NCBI RefSeq assembly: GCF_009192745.1
Contig: NZ_VTFV01000002.1
Coordinates: 930,001-994,000, forward strand
DNA from: Arthrobacter citreus
GTDB taxonomy: Bacteria; Actinomycetota; Actinomycetes; Actinomycetales; Micrococcaceae
Direction of reading: 5' to 3'
Length of the DNA: 64,000 nucleotides
Positions 16,584-30,374 of the stretch are shown one piece after another. Under the pieces are notes generated by a model. That model did no database searches, was not told where the DNA came from, and saw only the letters and a list, made by a program, of their open reading frames with translations. A program made the translations under genes and the position numbers. Each line of letters starts with the position of its first letter. Positions within the stretch are counted from its first letter, which is position 1.

Positions 16584-17066
16584 CTAGGAGAGCGGGTCGG
16601 TGATGTCCGTGACGGTTGCGTCCAGGACCGCGAGGAGGGCGTCCCCGTCCACGAAGAGGCTGGCTCCGTGCTCGCCGGCTCCCATCGATACACGCCGGCC
16701 CCGAATGCCCGGAGCAGCAAAGACGGGCCACGCCACAGTACTGCCCAGCGGAGTGATGGTTCCGCGGGCGTAGCCGGTGGCCTCAAAGGCTTCCTCGGCA
16801 GGCGGAAGCATCAGTTTGTTGGCGCCCGCGGCCGCCCTGAGCTTGGGCCAGGAAATCTGGGCGTCTCCGGGAACCAGGACAAACAGGTACTCCCCGGCCC
16901 GGCGCCGGACAACGAGTGACTTCACGATGTCCGCCGCGGTGATGCCAAGCATCGCGGCTGCTTCGGCCAGGCTGGCGGCGGCAGGCCTGTCGATGACCTC
17001 AACGTCCAGCCCGAGGCGGTCCGCAGCCGCCAGCACCCGGTCACGGCCGGTTGGGGAAGACTCCAA
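16584..17066 (-). CDS. YbaK/EbsC-family aminoacyl-tRNA deacylase
   Basis: A 160-residue single-domain editing protein of the YbaK/ProX family, which hydrolyse mischarged aminoacyl-tRNA such as Cys-tRNA(Pro) or Ala-tRNA(Pro). The family lysine is in GITAADIVKSLVVRRRAGEY. Further conserved segments are AGANKLMLPPAEEAFEATGY and TPLGSTVAWPVFAA. It starts at a TTG two bases after the thiolase stop, so it is probably translated from the thiolase messenger; a GTG ten codons in is an alternative start. The exact tRNA specificity is unknown. Confidence 0.82.
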   Translation of the reverse strand: MESSPTGRDRVLAAADRLGLDVEVIDRPAAASLAEAAAMLGITAADIVKSLVVRRRAGEYLFVLVPGDAQISWPKLRAAAGANKLMLPPAEEAFEATGYARGTITPLGSTVAWPVFAAPGIRGRRVSMGAGEHGASLFVDGDALLAVLDATVTDITDPLS

Positions 17067-17068
17067 AC

Positions 17069-18301
17069 CTAGAGCCTGTACAGCAGCAGGGCTTCACCCT
17101 GGCCGCCGCCTCCGCAGAGCCCGACGGCGGCACGCCCGGAACCTCGCCGGTTCAGTTCGTGCGCCGCGTGCAGTGCCAGCCGTGCGCCGGAGGCACCGAT
17201 CGGGTGGCCGAGGGCTATCGCCCCGCCGTGGATGTTGCAGTCCTCCAAATCGACGCCGAGTTCCTGCAGCGACTGCACGGCCACCGAGCCGAAGGCCTCG
17301 TTGATCTCGACGAAGTCGAGGTCCGCCGCGGTCCAGCCGGCCCGCTTGAGCGCCTGGGAAATGGCATTGGAAGGCTGTGAGTGCAGGCTGTTGTCCGGGC
17401 CCGCGACCTGACCGGGCATCCCGACGGCGGCGAGGACGGGCAGCCCCTGTTCCTCGGCGAAGGCGCGTGTGGTCAGGACCAGGGCGCTGGCGCCGTCGGA
17501 CAGGGGAGAAGAGTTGCCCGCCGTGATGGTGCCTTCCGGATCGAACGCCGGCCGCAGCCCGGCGAGGGTGTCCACAGTCGTGGAGGGCCGGATACCTTCA
17601 TCGGCTGTGAGCACCAGTGGATCGCCCTTGCGCTGGGGAACGGTGACCGGGGCGATCTCGACGTCGAAAATTCCGGCTTCGGCGGCTGCGGCAGCACGCT
17701 GGTGGGAGGCAGCCGCCACCTCATCCTGGGCGGTGCGGCTGATGCCCAGGGCGGTATTGCCCCGTTCCGTGGAGACGCCCATGGATTCGTTATCGAAGGC
17801 GTCCGTCAGGCCGTCGTGAGCGACCGAATCAAGGACGGACATACTGCCGTAGTTCCAGCCCTGGCGCGAACCGGGCAGCACATGCGGGCCGCGTGTCATG
17901 GATTCCTGGCCGCCGGCCACCACCACGGTTGCTTCGCCTCCGCGGATCAGGCGTGCCGCGTCGATGACCGCGGCGAGTCCGGAGAGGCAGACCTTGTTGA
18001 CGGTCACGGTGGGTACATCCCAGCCAAGGCCTGCCTTGATGGCGGACTGCCGGGCCGGGTTCTGGCCGCAGCCGGCCTGTACGACGTGGCCCATGATCAC
18101 GCTGTCCACCTGTGAGGCGTCCACACCGGAACGCTCCAGGGCGCCGGCTATGGCGAAGGCGCCAAGTTCGACGGCGGTGAAGGAAGACAGCTGGCCGTTC
18201 AGCCGTCCCTGGGGGGTCCGCGCCCCGCCGACTATGACAACCTCGGGCGCCGCCTCAGTTCCTGCGAATGCCTCAGTTCCTGGAAATGCCTCAGTGCTCA
18301 T
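17069..18301 (-). CDS. acetyl-CoA C-acetyltransferase (thiolase)
   Basis: A 410-residue thiolase that condenses two acetyl-CoA or cleaves beta-ketoacyl-CoA. The nucleophilic cysteine is in VNKVCLSGLAAVIDAARLI, the histidine base in GGAIALGHPIGASGAR, and the second cysteine in GLCGGGGQGEALLL. The first 18 residues carry a short repeat (AFPGTEAFAGTE) encoded by near-identical DNA and are probably a linker-like extension. It differs clearly from the pcaF thiolase elsewhere in the window. The ATG start is supported by length. Confidence 0.92.
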   Translation of the reverse strand: MSTEAFPGTEAFAGTEAAPEVVIVGGARTPQGRLNGQLSSFTAVELGAFAIAGALERSGVDASQVDSVIMGHVVQAGCGQNPARQSAIKAGLGWDVPTVTVNKVCLSGLAAVIDAARLIRGGEATVVVAGGQESMTRGPHVLPGSRQGWNYGSMSVLDSVAHDGLTDAFDNESMGVSTERGNTALGISRTAQDEVAAASHQRAAAAAEAGIFDVEIAPVTVPQRKGDPLVLTADEGIRPSTTVDTLAGLRPAFDPEGTITAGNSSPLSDGASALVLTTRAFAEEQGLPVLAAVGMPGQVAGPDNSLHSQPSNAISQALKRAGWTAADLDFVEINEAFGSVAVQSLQELGVDLEDCNIHGGAIALGHPIGASGARLALHAAHELNRRGSGRAAVGLCGGGGQGEALLLYRL

Positions 18302-18859
18302 GCCGCTAATCCACTTTCATAGAAGGTGATCCGTTGGTCCTGCGGATTTTGCCTTTAGGCTACCCGCTTGCCGTGGCGTGGGACACATCCGGCCCCCGGC
18401 AGGCTTCCGGTTTTGCCTCCGCCGGGGAGCGGGCGCGGAATCCGCGGAAAGAAATCGCGCGGATCCGCCTGACTTGGGGTACTCTATGTGGGTAGCCAAG
18501 CGTCATATCGGTTCGCTGGCACCGCCCGCAGCTCCCCGACAGGAAGCCGCAGCGCAGGAACTTTGAAGTTTCCCGCTGCAGGATCCCGGGTTGAGCTGGC
18601 AGGGGTTTCGATTACCGGGTAGACTTCTGTGTCCCCAATGCCCTATAGTAGATATTTGCTTCCCTCTCTTAACCTTCAGCCTTCATATAGCGGTGGGCTG
18701 TGTCACGGGCCAGGCGGCGTCCGAAGTGTTCACGCAGGCGTTTTACGCCCAGCAAAGGACAATCACGGCGCCCGGGACCGCCAGGACGCACGCGGACCAG
18801 GTCCGTCAGTGCAGAGTGGGAGCGCGAAACACGCCTGAAGGTCTGTGGAAGGATCCCTC
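18302..18859. other. long 5' region upstream of rpoB
   Basis: 558 bases between the divergent thiolase and rpoB. It carries the rpoB promoter candidates near 18620-18649 and then about 210 bases of untranslated leader rich in small inverted repeats. Open frames here lack ribosome sites and family similarity. Long leaders before rpoB in actinobacteria are often sites of attenuation, but I did not find a decisive terminator hairpin. Confidence 0.55.
18620..18649 (+). promoter_or_regulatory. candidate rpoBC promoter
   Basis: TAGACT at 18620-18625 matches the -10 box shared by other translation genes in this window. It can also be read as a -35 element 18 bases before TATAGT at 18644-18649. Either reading places the start 180-235 bases before the rpoB codon, leaving a long leader. 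Confidence 0.5.
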
Positions 18860-21800
18860 TTGGTCGCCTCGAGCACCTCTAATAATGCAACCGCTACCAC
18901 TCCGGAGAACGCAGCTTCCCGGATTTCATTCGCAAAGATTCACGAACCGCTGGATGTTCCCAATCTTCTTGCCCTGCAGACGGACAGCTTTGACTGGCTC
19001 GTAGGCAATGAGCGCTGGAAGGAACGCCTGCGGAAGGCCCAGGAAGAGGGCGACGCAGGTTTCGCCACCACCTCGGGCCTCGCGGATATCTTCGAAGAAA
19101 TTTCCCCGATCGAAGACTTCCAGGGCACCATGTCCCTGAGCTTCTCGGAGCCGGAATTCGCTGATCCGAAGTACACCATGGCCGAGTGCAAGGACCGGGA
19201 CGCAACGTACTCGGCACCGCTGTATGTCAAGGCCGAGTTCATGAACAACAACACGGGCGAAATCAAGCAGCAGACCGTGTTCATGGGCGACTTCCCGCTG
19301 ATGACAGACAAGGGCACCTTCGTCATCAACGGCACGGAGCGCGTCGTCGTCTCCCAGCTGGTCCGTTCCCCGGGCGCCTACTTTGAGCGCGCCGCCGACA
19401 AGACCAGCGACAAGGACATCTACACCGCGAAGATCATTCCTTCCCGCGGTGCATGGTTCGAACTGGAAATCGACAAGCGCGACCAGGTGGGCGTCCGCCT
19501 GGACCGCAAGCGCAAGCAGTCCGTAACCATCCTGCTCAAGGCCCTTGGCTGGACCGAAGGCCAGATCCTGGAAACGTTCGGCGAGTACGACTCGATCCGC
19601 GCCACCCTGGAGAAGGACCCCACGGAGACCCAGGAAGATGCCCTGCTGGACATCTACCGCAAGCTCCGTCCGGGAGAGCCGCCCACGGTCGAGGCTGCCA
19701 AGACGCTGCTGGAGAACCTGTACTTCAACCCGAAGCGCTACGACCTGGCAAAGGTTGGCCGTTACAAGATCAACCGCAAGCTCGGCGTCGAGAAGCCCAT
19801 CGGCGACTCCGACGCCTCGGTCCTGAACATCGATGACATCGTCGCGATGATCAAGTTCCTCGTGGCACTGCACGCCGGCGAGAAGACCATCCCGGGCAAG
19901 CGCGACGGCCAGGACGTGGACATCCGCGTTGAGGTCGACGACATCGACCACTTCGGCAACCGCCGTATCCGCGCTGTCGGCGAACTGATCGAAAACCAGA
20001 TCCGCACCGGTCTTTCCCGCATGGAGCGTGTTGTCCGCGAACGGATGACCACCCAGGACGTCGAAGCGATCACGCCGCAGACCCTGATCAACATCCGTCC
20101 GGTCGTCGCTGCGATCAAGGAGTTCTTCGGAACCTCCCAGCTTTCGCAGTTCATGGACCAGAACAACCCGCTGGCCGGCCTGACCCACAAGCGCCGCCTT
20201 TCCGCGCTGGGCCCGGGCGGTCTGTCCCGTGACCGTGCAGGCATGGAAGTCCGAGACGTCCACCCCTCGCACTACGGACGTATGTGCCCCATCGAAACCC
20301 CTGAAGGCCCGAACATCGGCCTGATCGGTTCGCTGGCTTCCTACGCCCGGATCAACGCCTTCGGCTTCATCGAGACCCCGTACCGCAAGGTTGTGGACGG
20401 CGTCGTCACCGACCAGGTTGATTACCTGACCGCCGATGACGAAGTTGAGCGCACGATCGCACAGGCAAACGCCCCGCTGCGCGAAGACATGCACTTCGAA
20501 GAGGACCTCGTCCTCGTCCGTGCCCGCGGTGGATCCGGCGAGCCCGTGCTCGTTGAGCCCGAAGGCGTGGAGTACATGGACGTTTCCCCGCGCCAGATGG
20601 TGTCGGTCGCAACGGCCCTGATTCCGTTCCTCGAGCATGACGATGCCAACCGTGCCCTCATGGGTGCGAACATGCAGCGCCAGGCCGTGCCGCTGCTCCG
20701 TTCCGAGCGTCCCGTCGTGGGCACCGGCATGGAGAAGTACGCAGCCATCGACGCCGGTGACTCCGTCACCGCCGCCAAGGCCGGCGTCGTCACCGAGGTA
20801 TCGGCTGACCTTGTCACCGTCATGAATGACGACGGCACCGAGACCAGCTACCCGATCATGAAGTTCGCGCGCTCGAACCAGGGCAACGCCTACAACCAGC
20901 GCGTGATCGTCTCCGAAGGCACCCGCGTTGAGGTCAACGACGTCATCGCCGACGGCCCCTCCACGGACCAGGGCGAACTGGCGCTGGGCAAGAACCTGCT
21001 CGTTGCGTTCATGTCCTGGGAAGGCCACAACTACGAAGATGCCATCATCCTCTCGCAGCGCATGGTCTCCGACGATGTCCTGACCTCGATCCACATCGAG
21101 GAGCATGAGGTTGACGCCCGCGACACCAAGCTTGGCGCCGAGGAAATCACCCGCGACATCCCGAACGTGTCCGAGGAAGTCCTCTCCCAGCTCGACGAGC
21201 GCGGCATCATCCACATCGGTGCCGAGGTTGAAGCAGGAGACATCCTGGTTGGCCGCGTCACTCCGAAGGGCGAAACTGAACTCACCCCCGAAGAGCGCCT
21301 GCTGCGCGCCATCTTCGGCGAGAAGAGCCGCGAAGTCCGCGACACCTCCCTGAAGGTTCCCCACGGCGAGTCCGGAACCGTCATCGGCGTGCGCATCTTC
21401 GACCGCGACAACGACGACGAGCTGCCCCCGGGCGTGAACCAGCTGGTCCGTGTCTACGTGGCACACAAGCGCAAGATCACGGACGGCGACAAGCTGGCCG
21501 GCCGCCACGGCAACAAGGGCGTCATCTCCAAGATCCTCCCGATCGAAGACATGCCGTTCCTGGAAGACGGCACCCCCGTCGACATCGTCCTGAACCCGCT
21601 GGGTGTTCCGGGCCGAATGAACGTCGGACAGGTCCTGGAAATCCACCTAGGCTGGGCTGCCAAGCAGGGCTGGAAGATCGAAGGCGAGCCGGACTGGGTC
21701 AAGGACCTGCCCGCGCTGCCCCGTGAAACCGGTCCCACCACCGTTGCCACCCCGGTGTTCGACGGCGCCAGCGAGGACGAAATCACCAACCTCCTGGACT

Positions 21801-22360
21801 CCACGAACGTCACCCGCGACGGCGACCGCCTGATCGGTGCTTCCGGAAAGGCCCGTCTGTTCGACGGCCGCTCCGGCCAGCCGTTCCCGGATCCGATCTC
21901 CGTTGGCTACATGTACATCCTGAAGCTGCACCACCTTGTCGATGACAAGATCCACGCACGCTCCACGGGTCCGTACTCCATGATCACGCAGCAGCCGCTG
22001 GGTGGTAAGGCACAGTTCGGCGGCCAGCGCTTCGGTGAAATGGAAGTCTGGGCCCTGGAAGCCTACGGTGCCGCTTACACCCTGCAGGAACTGCTCACCA
22101 TCAAGTCCGATGACATCCACGGCCGCGTCAAGGTCTACGAAGCCATCGTGAAGGGTGAGAACATCCCGGAGCCCGGCGTTCCGGAATCGTTCAAGGTGCT
22201 CATCAAGGAAATGCAGTCGCTGTGCCTGAACGTGGAAGTCCTTTCCACTGAAGGCAACACGATTGAAATGCGTGACTCGGATGAAGAAGTCTTCCGGGCC
22301 GCGGAAGAGCTGGGTATTGATCTGTCCCGCGCAGAGCCGAGCTCAGTAGAAGAGGTTTAG
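18860..22360 (+). CDS. rpoB: DNA-directed RNA polymerase subunit beta
   Basis: A 1166-residue beta subunit. I place the start at TTG 18860 (product [10 protein letters not shown] after formyl-Met), six bases after GGAAGGA, matching the N-terminus known from Arthrobacter-type RpoB. The rifampicin region near residues 424-455 has the wild-type residues in [20 protein letters not shown] and [12 protein letters not shown]. Catalytic-core segments such as [20 protein letters not shown] and [20 protein letters not shown] are intact. rpoC follows after 184 bases. Confidence 0.99.
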   Translation: MVASSTSNNATATTPENAASRISFAKIHEPLDVPNLLALQTDSFDWLVGNERWKERLRKAQEEGDAGFATTSGLADIFEEISPIEDFQGTMSLSFSEPEFADPKYTMAECKDRDATYSAPLYVKAEFMNNNTGEIKQQTVFMGDFPLMTDKGTFVINGTERVVVSQLVRSPGAYFERAADKTSDKDIYTAKIIPSRGAWFELEIDKRDQVGVRLDRKRKQSVTILLKALGWTEGQILETFGEYDSIRATLEKDPTETQEDALLDIYRKLRPGEPPTVEAAKTLLENLYFNPKRYDLAKVGRYKINRKLGVEKPIGDSDASVLNIDDIVAMIKFLVALHAGEKTIPGKRDGQDVDIRVEVDDIDHFGNRRIRAVGELIENQIRTGLSRMERVVRERMTTQDVEAITPQTLINIRPVVAAIKEFFGTSQLSQFMDQNNPLAGLTHKRRLSALGPGGLSRDRAGMEVRDVHPSHYGRMCPIETPEGPNIGLIGSLASYARINAFGFIETPYRKVVDGVVTDQVDYLTADDEVERTIAQANAPLREDMHFEEDLVLVRARGGSGEPVLVEPEGVEYMDVSPRQMVSVATALIPFLEHDDANRALMGANMQRQAVPLLRSERPVVGTGMEKYAAIDAGDSVTAAKAGVVTEVSADLVTVMNDDGTETSYPIMKFARSNQGNAYNQRVIVSEGTRVEVNDVIADGPSTDQGELALGKNLLVAFMSWEGHNYEDAIILSQRMVSDDVLTSIHIEEHEVDARDTKLGAEEITRDIPNVSEEVLSQLDERGIIHIGAEVEAGDILVGRVTPKGETELTPEERLLRAIFGEKSREVRDTSLKVPHGESGTVIGVRIFDRDNDDELPPGVNQLVRVYVAHKRKITDGDKLAGRHGNKGVISKILPIEDMPFLEDGTPVDIVLNPLGVPGRMNVGQVLEIHLGWAAKQGWKIEGEPDWVKDLPALPRETGPTTVATPVFDGASEDEITNLLDSTNVTRDGDRLIGASGKARLFDGRSGQPFPDPISVGYMYILKLHHLVDDKIHARSTGPYSMITQQPLGGKAQFGGQRFGEMEVWALEAYGAAYTLQELLTIKSDDIHGRVKVYEAIVKGENIPEPGVPESFKVLIKEMQSLCLNVEVLSTEGNTIEMRDSDEEVFRAAEELGIDLSRAEPSSVEEV

Positions 22361-22544
22361 GTTTTCCATCCCGGCTGGCGCCGGGAGGCCCGGAACGGCG
22401 GCAACGAAATTCCGCAGCTCGCAGAGCTCGCTCGAAATATTAAAGCCGCCTAACCCGGACCACCCGGCGCCGTTGGGGTAGTCACCTTAGTTCTTCCCGT
22501 ACCCGAGACATTCAGATTTAGAGAACAAGAGAGAACAGGGACCC

Positions 22545-26435
<3,891 letters not shown>

Positions 26436-26470
26436 AGCTGAAAAGCCAAAGCCGGACCACGCACCGAAGG

Positions 26471-26503
26471 GAAGGACCCCGCCGAAAGGCGGGGTCCTTC
26501 CCC
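26471..26503 (+). terminator. terminator after rpoC
   Basis: GAAGGACCCCGCC at 26471-26483 and GGCGGGGTCCTTC at 26488-26500 form a perfect 13-pair stem closed by a GAAA tetraloop. The T-tract is weak because the following bases merge into the 17-base tandem repeat, but the stem is very stable. Confidence 0.85.
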
Positions 26504-26551
26504 GTTTAACGGACCGGCCCGTTTAACGGACCGGCCCGTTTAACGGACCGG
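26501..26551. repeat. three perfect 17-base tandem repeats
   Basis: The unit CCCGTTTAACGGACCGG occurs three times head to tail at 26501-26517, 26518-26534 and 26535-26551 without mismatch. Each unit contains the self-complementary CCGTTTAACGG. It directly abuts the rpoC terminator and precedes the IclR gene. It could be recent slippage or a cluster of protein-binding sites. Confidence 0.95.
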
Positions 26552-26636
26552 CCCCGCAGGCTGTCACACCCGTTGGCGCAGCGCGGCCGGAACGGGTGGA
26601 AGCGGAGGCAGCGCCGTCGTATGCCAAAGTACTGAT

Positions 26637-27422
26637 ATGGCCAATTCCCCTTCCGGAGACTCCATGGCGGAGCGCATCGTGCGTGTGATTTCGGCATTCG
26701 ACGCTGAGCACGCTGCCATGCCCGTGGCGGTCCTGGCCCGCCGGGCAGGGCTGCCGCTCTCTACAGCGCACCGGCTGGCGGGGGAGCTGGTGTCCCTGGC
26801 GCTGCTGCAGCGCACGGATAAGGGTGAGCTCCGTCTGGGACTGCGGCTTTGGGAGCTGGCGAGCCGCAGCTCTGCGGCACTGGACCTGCGCCAGGTGGCT
26901 ATGCCGTTCATGGAGGACATCCAGGCGGTGATCCGCCAACACACCCAGTTGTCCGTCCTGCAGGAGGATGAGGTGCTCTTCATTGAACGGCTCTCCAGCC
27001 GCGGCTCGGTGTCCAACTTCGCGAAAGTTGCAGGCAGGCTCCCGCTGCACATTTCCTCCTCCGGGATGGTGCTGATGGCGCACTCGCCCCGGCACGTCCA
27101 GGAGGAGTTCCTCAGCCGGCACCGCAATGACCCGCCGCCCTTTCCTGCTGCCGACGTACTCCGGCGGCAGTGGGCGGAGATCCGGCGGGCAGGGTGCGCA
27201 ACACTGCCCGGGGTTGTCGATCCGGACACAACGGGGATAGCCGTCCCGGTCTTTGGACCGCAGGGTTCAGCGGTGGCCGCCCTGGGCGTGGTGGTTCCGC
27301 GCGGGAAAGAGAACACCTCCGCTACCGTGCCTGCGCTGATGACCGCTGCGCGGGGTATCTCACGCGGACTGGGCACCGATTCGGCAGAAGCCGGCCCGCG
27401 GAATGAAGGGCCCACTGCCTAG
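26637..27422 (+). CDS. IclR-family transcriptional regulator, probable PobR
   Basis: A 261-residue regulator with an N-terminal winged helix-turn-helix (about 12-70, LARRAGLPLSTAHRLAGELV) and a C-terminal IclR effector domain (residues about 80-250, SVLQEDEVLFIERLSSRGSV). IclR proteins control aromatic catabolism. It lies immediately upstream of pobA, so it probably answers 4-hydroxybenzoate; this is contextual. The ATG at 26637 has no ribosome site and may be leaderless; an ATG at 26664 preceded by CGGAGAC is a real alternative. Confidence 0.82.
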   Translation: MANSPSGDSMAERIVRVISAFDAEHAAMPVAVLARRAGLPLSTAHRLAGELVSLALLQRTDKGELRLGLRLWELASRSSAALDLRQVAMPFMEDIQAVIRQHTQLSVLQEDEVLFIERLSSRGSVSNFAKVAGRLPLHISSSGMVLMAHSPRHVQEEFLSRHRNDPPPFPAADVLRRQWAEIRRAGCATLPGVVDPDTTGIAVPVFGPQGSAVAALGVVVPRGKENTSATVPALMTAARGISRGLGTDSAEAGPRNEGPTA

Positions 27423-27439
27423 CACCCACGCCGAGAGGA

Positions 27440-27479
27440 CAGTTACGGCCCGTTTGAGCCTTCATAAGAGCCGTAACTG
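27440..27479. terminator. hairpin between the IclR gene and pobA
   Basis: CAGTTACGGC at 27440-27449 and GCCGTAACTG at 27470-27479 form a perfect 10-pair inverted repeat with a 20-base loop, followed by GCCTTTTGG. It can end the IclR transcript. As an inverted repeat in the pobA upstream region it could instead bind a regulator. Confidence 0.5.
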
Positions 27480-27498
27480 GCCTTTTGGAGGACACGTC

Positions 27499-27515
27499 TT
27501 CTCATTGAATGGGAA
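27499..27515. promoter_or_regulatory. candidate operator upstream of pobA
   Basis: TTCTCATTGAATGGGAA is a 17-base near-perfect palindrome (TTC-N-CATT-N-AATG-N-GAA), 91 bases before the pobA start codon. Size and position suit an IclR-family dimer site, and the neighbouring IclR regulator is the obvious candidate binder. Confidence 0.5.
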
Positions 27516-27605
27516 TGGGGTCGCGTCCGGCATGTGCCGGTCCTCACACTGGGAGTAAGGCCTTCAGGCCCGTTCCTCCCGCCTGTCCCCAAAAGGAGTC
27601 CTGCA

Positions 27606-28802
27606 TTGGCTGCAGCCCGCACCGTCCTCAAGACCAAAGTCGGCATTGTTGGAGGTGGTCCCGCTGGGCTGATGCTCTCCCACATGCTGGCCAAGTCAGG
27701 CATCGAAAGCATCGTCGTGGAAAAGCGCGACCATGAAACCATCCGCACCACGCACCGCGCCGGAATCCTGGAACACGGCAGCGTCCGGATGCTCACTGAA
27801 GGCGGAGTCAGTGACCGGGTGCTGACCGACGGCTACAAGCATGACGGAATCGACCTGCGTTTCGGCGGCGAAAGCCACCGGATCGACTTCGAGGAACTGG
27901 TGGGGGAGTCTGTCTGGCTTTATCCGCAGAATGAGGTCTTTGTGGACCTGGCCGCTGCCCGTGAGCGGGACAACGGCGACGTCCGTTACGCAGTATCCAA
28001 TACCGAAGTGCTCGACCAGACGACGCCGGTCCCCAAGATCCGCTTTACCGATGCCGAAGGCACGGACTTCGAAATTCACTGCGACATCCTGGTTGGCGCG
28101 GACGGCTCCCAAGGCATCTGCAAGCGCTCCATTCCCAAGGAACTGCGCACCGACAACTTCATCGAGTACCCGTTCGCCTGGTTCGGCATCCTCACCGAAG
28201 CTCCGCCGAGCGCGCCTGAACTGATCTATGCCAACTCTGACCACGGATTCGCCCTGATCAGCCAGCGCAACGACAACGTGCAGCGCATGTACTTCCAGTC
28301 CGACCCCAACGAGGACGCCGATGCATGGAGCGATGAGCAGATCTGGGATGAACTCCAGCGCCGCGTCGACGGTCCGGACGGCTTCCAGCTCAAGCGCGGG
28401 CCGATCTTCGAAAAGACCGTCCTGAAGTTCCGCTCCTACGTCTGCGAGTCGCTGCGTTACGGCAACATGTTCCTGGCCGGCGACGCCGGACACACGGTTC
28501 CGCCCACCGGCGCCAAGGGCCTGAACCTGGCTCTGGCGGATGTGAAGGTGTTGTTCGAAGCGATCGATTCCTTCTATGCCACGAAGTCTCCCGACCTGCT
28601 GGACGGTTACAGCGATAAGGCGCTCAAGCGGGTATGGCGGGCGCAGAACTTCTCCTACTGGATGACGTCCATGCTTCACACCCGCCCCGACGCCACGGAT
28701 TTCGAGCGCAAGCGTGCCCTGGGAGAACTCAACGGCGTGGTCTCCTCCCGCCACGGCCAGGCTTACCTTGCCGAGGCCTACACCGGCTGGCCGGAACACT
28801 AG
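27606..28802 (+). CDS. pobA: 4-hydroxybenzoate 3-monooxygenase
   Basis: FAD-dependent monooxygenase that hydroxylates 4-hydroxybenzoate to protocatechuate with NAD(P)H and oxygen. The 398-residue protein starts at TTG 27606, eight bases after AAAAGGAG; the longer open frame upstream is not needed. The FAD fold VGIVGGGPAGLMLSHMLAKS is at residues 12-31, and the second FAD motif FLAGDAGHTVPPTGAKGLN is near residue 292. It is followed by the pca genes, which consume its product. Confidence 0.95.
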   Translation: MAAARTVLKTKVGIVGGGPAGLMLSHMLAKSGIESIVVEKRDHETIRTTHRAGILEHGSVRMLTEGGVSDRVLTDGYKHDGIDLRFGGESHRIDFEELVGESVWLYPQNEVFVDLAAARERDNGDVRYAVSNTEVLDQTTPVPKIRFTDAEGTDFEIHCDILVGADGSQGICKRSIPKELRTDNFIEYPFAWFGILTEAPPSAPELIYANSDHGFALISQRNDNVQRMYFQSDPNEDADAWSDEQIWDELQRRVDGPDGFQLKRGPIFEKTVLKFRSYVCESLRYGNMFLAGDAGHTVPPTGAKGLNLALADVKVLFEAIDSFYATKSPDLLDGYSDKALKRVWRAQNFSYWMTSMLHTRPDATDFERKRALGELNGVVSSRHGQAYLAEAYTGWPEH

Positions 28803-28829
28803 CCCCCGGACCGGTGAAAGCCGGCATAT

Positions 28830-28844
28830 GTTCACAATGTGAAC
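28830..28844. promoter_or_regulatory. candidate PcaR operator before pcaH
   Basis: GTTCACAATGTGAAC is an almost perfect 15-base palindrome (GTTCACA-N-TGTGAAC), with another half-site GTGAAC at 28858-28863. It lies 105 bases before the pcaH start. It shares the GTTC-N7-GAAC skeleton with the site before pcaF, so the PcaR-like IclR protein at the end of the cluster is the likely binder. Confidence 0.6.
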
Positions 28845-28949
28845 GTCTGTACTAAGAGTGAACACGAGGTGTACTGTGGGTTCCATCCACGGGATGCCTA
28901 CCCACCGCGGGACGCGACGAGGCGTTCTGCCCTGACAGGAAGAAGGACC

Positions 28950-29807
28950 ATGGACAAGAACACCATGGACACGGACAGCGGCTCCGCCCTTGCGGAAGAC
29001 CTGTTCGCGGACAGCCACGTCGTCGAGCGCCTGGACGCCGCCGAGGCATCGCAGGACCAGATTTCCGAAGAGATCCGGACCATTCATGAGGCATACCGGA
29101 AGGGTGTGGAGAACGGTGCCGCTGAGGAGACCCAGCCGCGCGTGGACTTCCGTCCGTACCGCAGTTCGCTGCTTCGCCACCCCACCAAGAACCTGCACCA
29201 CACCGACCCGGAGACCATCGAGCTCTGGTCGCCCGCGTTCGGCCACCAGGATGTGCACCCGCTGGAATCCAACCTGACCATCCAGCACAACGGCGAGCCC
29301 CTGGGCGAGCGCATCATCGTCCGCGGACGGGTGCTCGACGGCGACGGGCGTCCGGTCCGCAACCAGCTGATCGAGGTATGGCAGGCGAACTCCGCCGGCC
29401 GGTACATCCACAAGCGCGACCAGCACCCGGCTCCGATTGACCCGAACTTTACCGGCGTCGGCCGTGCCATCACCGGTGATGACGGCTCCTACGAGTTCAC
29501 CACGATCAAGCCCGGCCCCTATCCGTGGAAGAACCACTTCAACGCCTGGCGTCCGGCCCACATCCACTTCTCCCTCTTCGGGACGGACTTCACCCAGCGC
29601 ATGATCACCCAGATGTACTTCCCGGGTGATCCGCTCTTCGCCCTGGATCCGATCTACCAGTCCATTACGGACCAGAAGGCCCGGGACCGCCTCGTTGCTG
29701 CCTATGATCACAGCATCACCTCGCACGAGTGGGCCACCGGCTACAACTGGGACATTGTGCTGACCGGCAGCAACCGCACCTGGATGGAAGAAGAGGACGC
29801 AGAGTAA
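28950..29807 (+). CDS. pcaH: protocatechuate 3,4-dioxygenase beta subunit
   Basis: Catalytic subunit of the intradiol dioxygenase that opens protocatechuate to 3-carboxy-cis,cis-muconate. The 285-residue protein has all four non-heme Fe(III) ligands: Tyr152 (GRYIHK), Tyr191 (GPYPWKN), His204 and His206 (RPAHIHFS). The Tyr-Tyr-His-His spacing equals that of the Pseudomonas enzyme. AGAAGGA lies just before the ATG. The N-terminal 45 residues are longer than usual. It overlaps pcaG by one base (TAATG). Confidence 0.97.
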   Translation: MDKNTMDTDSGSALAEDLFADSHVVERLDAAEASQDQISEEIRTIHEAYRKGVENGAAEETQPRVDFRPYRSSLLRHPTKNLHHTDPETIELWSPAFGHQDVHPLESNLTIQHNGEPLGERIIVRGRVLDGDGRPVRNQLIEVWQANSAGRYIHKRDQHPAPIDPNFTGVGRAITGDDGSYEFTTIKPGPYPWKNHFNAWRPAHIHFSLFGTDFTQRMITQMYFPGDPLFALDPIYQSITDQKARDRLVAAYDHSITSHEWATGYNWDIVLTGSNRTWMEEEDAE

Positions 29808-30370
29808 TGAGCGAAAAACTCACCGCCACCCCCGGCCAGACCATTGGTCCGTTCTACGGCTACGCGCTTCCCTTCGAGAAGGGCGGGGAACTGCTCGCGC
29901 CTGGACTTCCCGGAGCCATCCGGCTGCAGGGCACCGTCCGCGACGGTGCCGGAGAGCCGATTCCCGACGCACTGCTGGAAATCTGGCAGGCCGACTCAGA
30001 GGGCAATATCCCGCAGCGGACCGGATCACTGGTCCGTGACGGCTACACCTTCACCGGCTGGGGCCGCACCGCAGTGGACAACACCGGCAACTACACGTTC
30101 ACCACGGTGAACCCCGGTCCCACGGAAGAAGGCTCCGCACCGTTCATCTCCGTAGTGATCTTTGCCCGCGGCCTGCTGAATAAGCTCCACACCCGGATGT
30201 ACCTGCCGGAAGACCAGGAAGCCCTGGCCAAGGATCCGCTGCTTTCCTCGCTTCCCGAGGACCGCCGCCGGACCCTGATCGCCACCCGCGAAGCAGATGG
30301 CGGCCTGCGCTGGGACATCACACTGCAGGGCGAAGACGAGACCGTCTTCCTCGCCTACCCGGGAGCGTAA
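29807..30370 (+). CDS. pcaG: protocatechuate 3,4-dioxygenase alpha subunit
   Basis: A 187-residue alpha subunit that pairs with PcaH and shapes the substrate pocket but lacks the iron ligands. Typical segments are TPGQTIGPFYGYALP at the N-terminus, DALLEIWQADSEGNIPQ and PFISVVIFARGLLNKLHTRM. The start codon shares a base with the pcaH stop, which ensures equal synthesis of both subunits. pcaB follows four bases after the stop. Confidence 0.96.
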   Translation: MSEKLTATPGQTIGPFYGYALPFEKGGELLAPGLPGAIRLQGTVRDGAGEPIPDALLEIWQADSEGNIPQRTGSLVRDGYTFTGWGRTAVDNTGNYTFTTVNPGPTEEGSAPFISVVIFARGLLNKLHTRMYLPEDQEALAKDPLLSSLPEDRRRTLIATREADGGLRWDITLQGEDETVFLAYPGA

Positions 30371-30374
30371 CCCC

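Noticed and set aside
18591-19004. 137-residue frame in the rpoB leader
   Set aside because: It overlaps the certain rpoB N-terminus in another frame, has no ribosome site and contains promoter-like sequence.
18926-21646. 906-residue open frame antisense to rpoB
   Set aside because: High-GC coding DNA with strong third-position bias often leaves long antisense frames; the translation has no recognisable domain and rpoB itself is certain.
26501-26551. CRISPR or attachment site at the rpoC end
   Set aside because: No spacers, no integrase and no second copy at the other flank of the pca region.
27534-27605. Upstream start for pobA
   Set aside because: The TTG at 27606 has an ideal AAAAGGAG site and leaves the normal length before the FAD motif.
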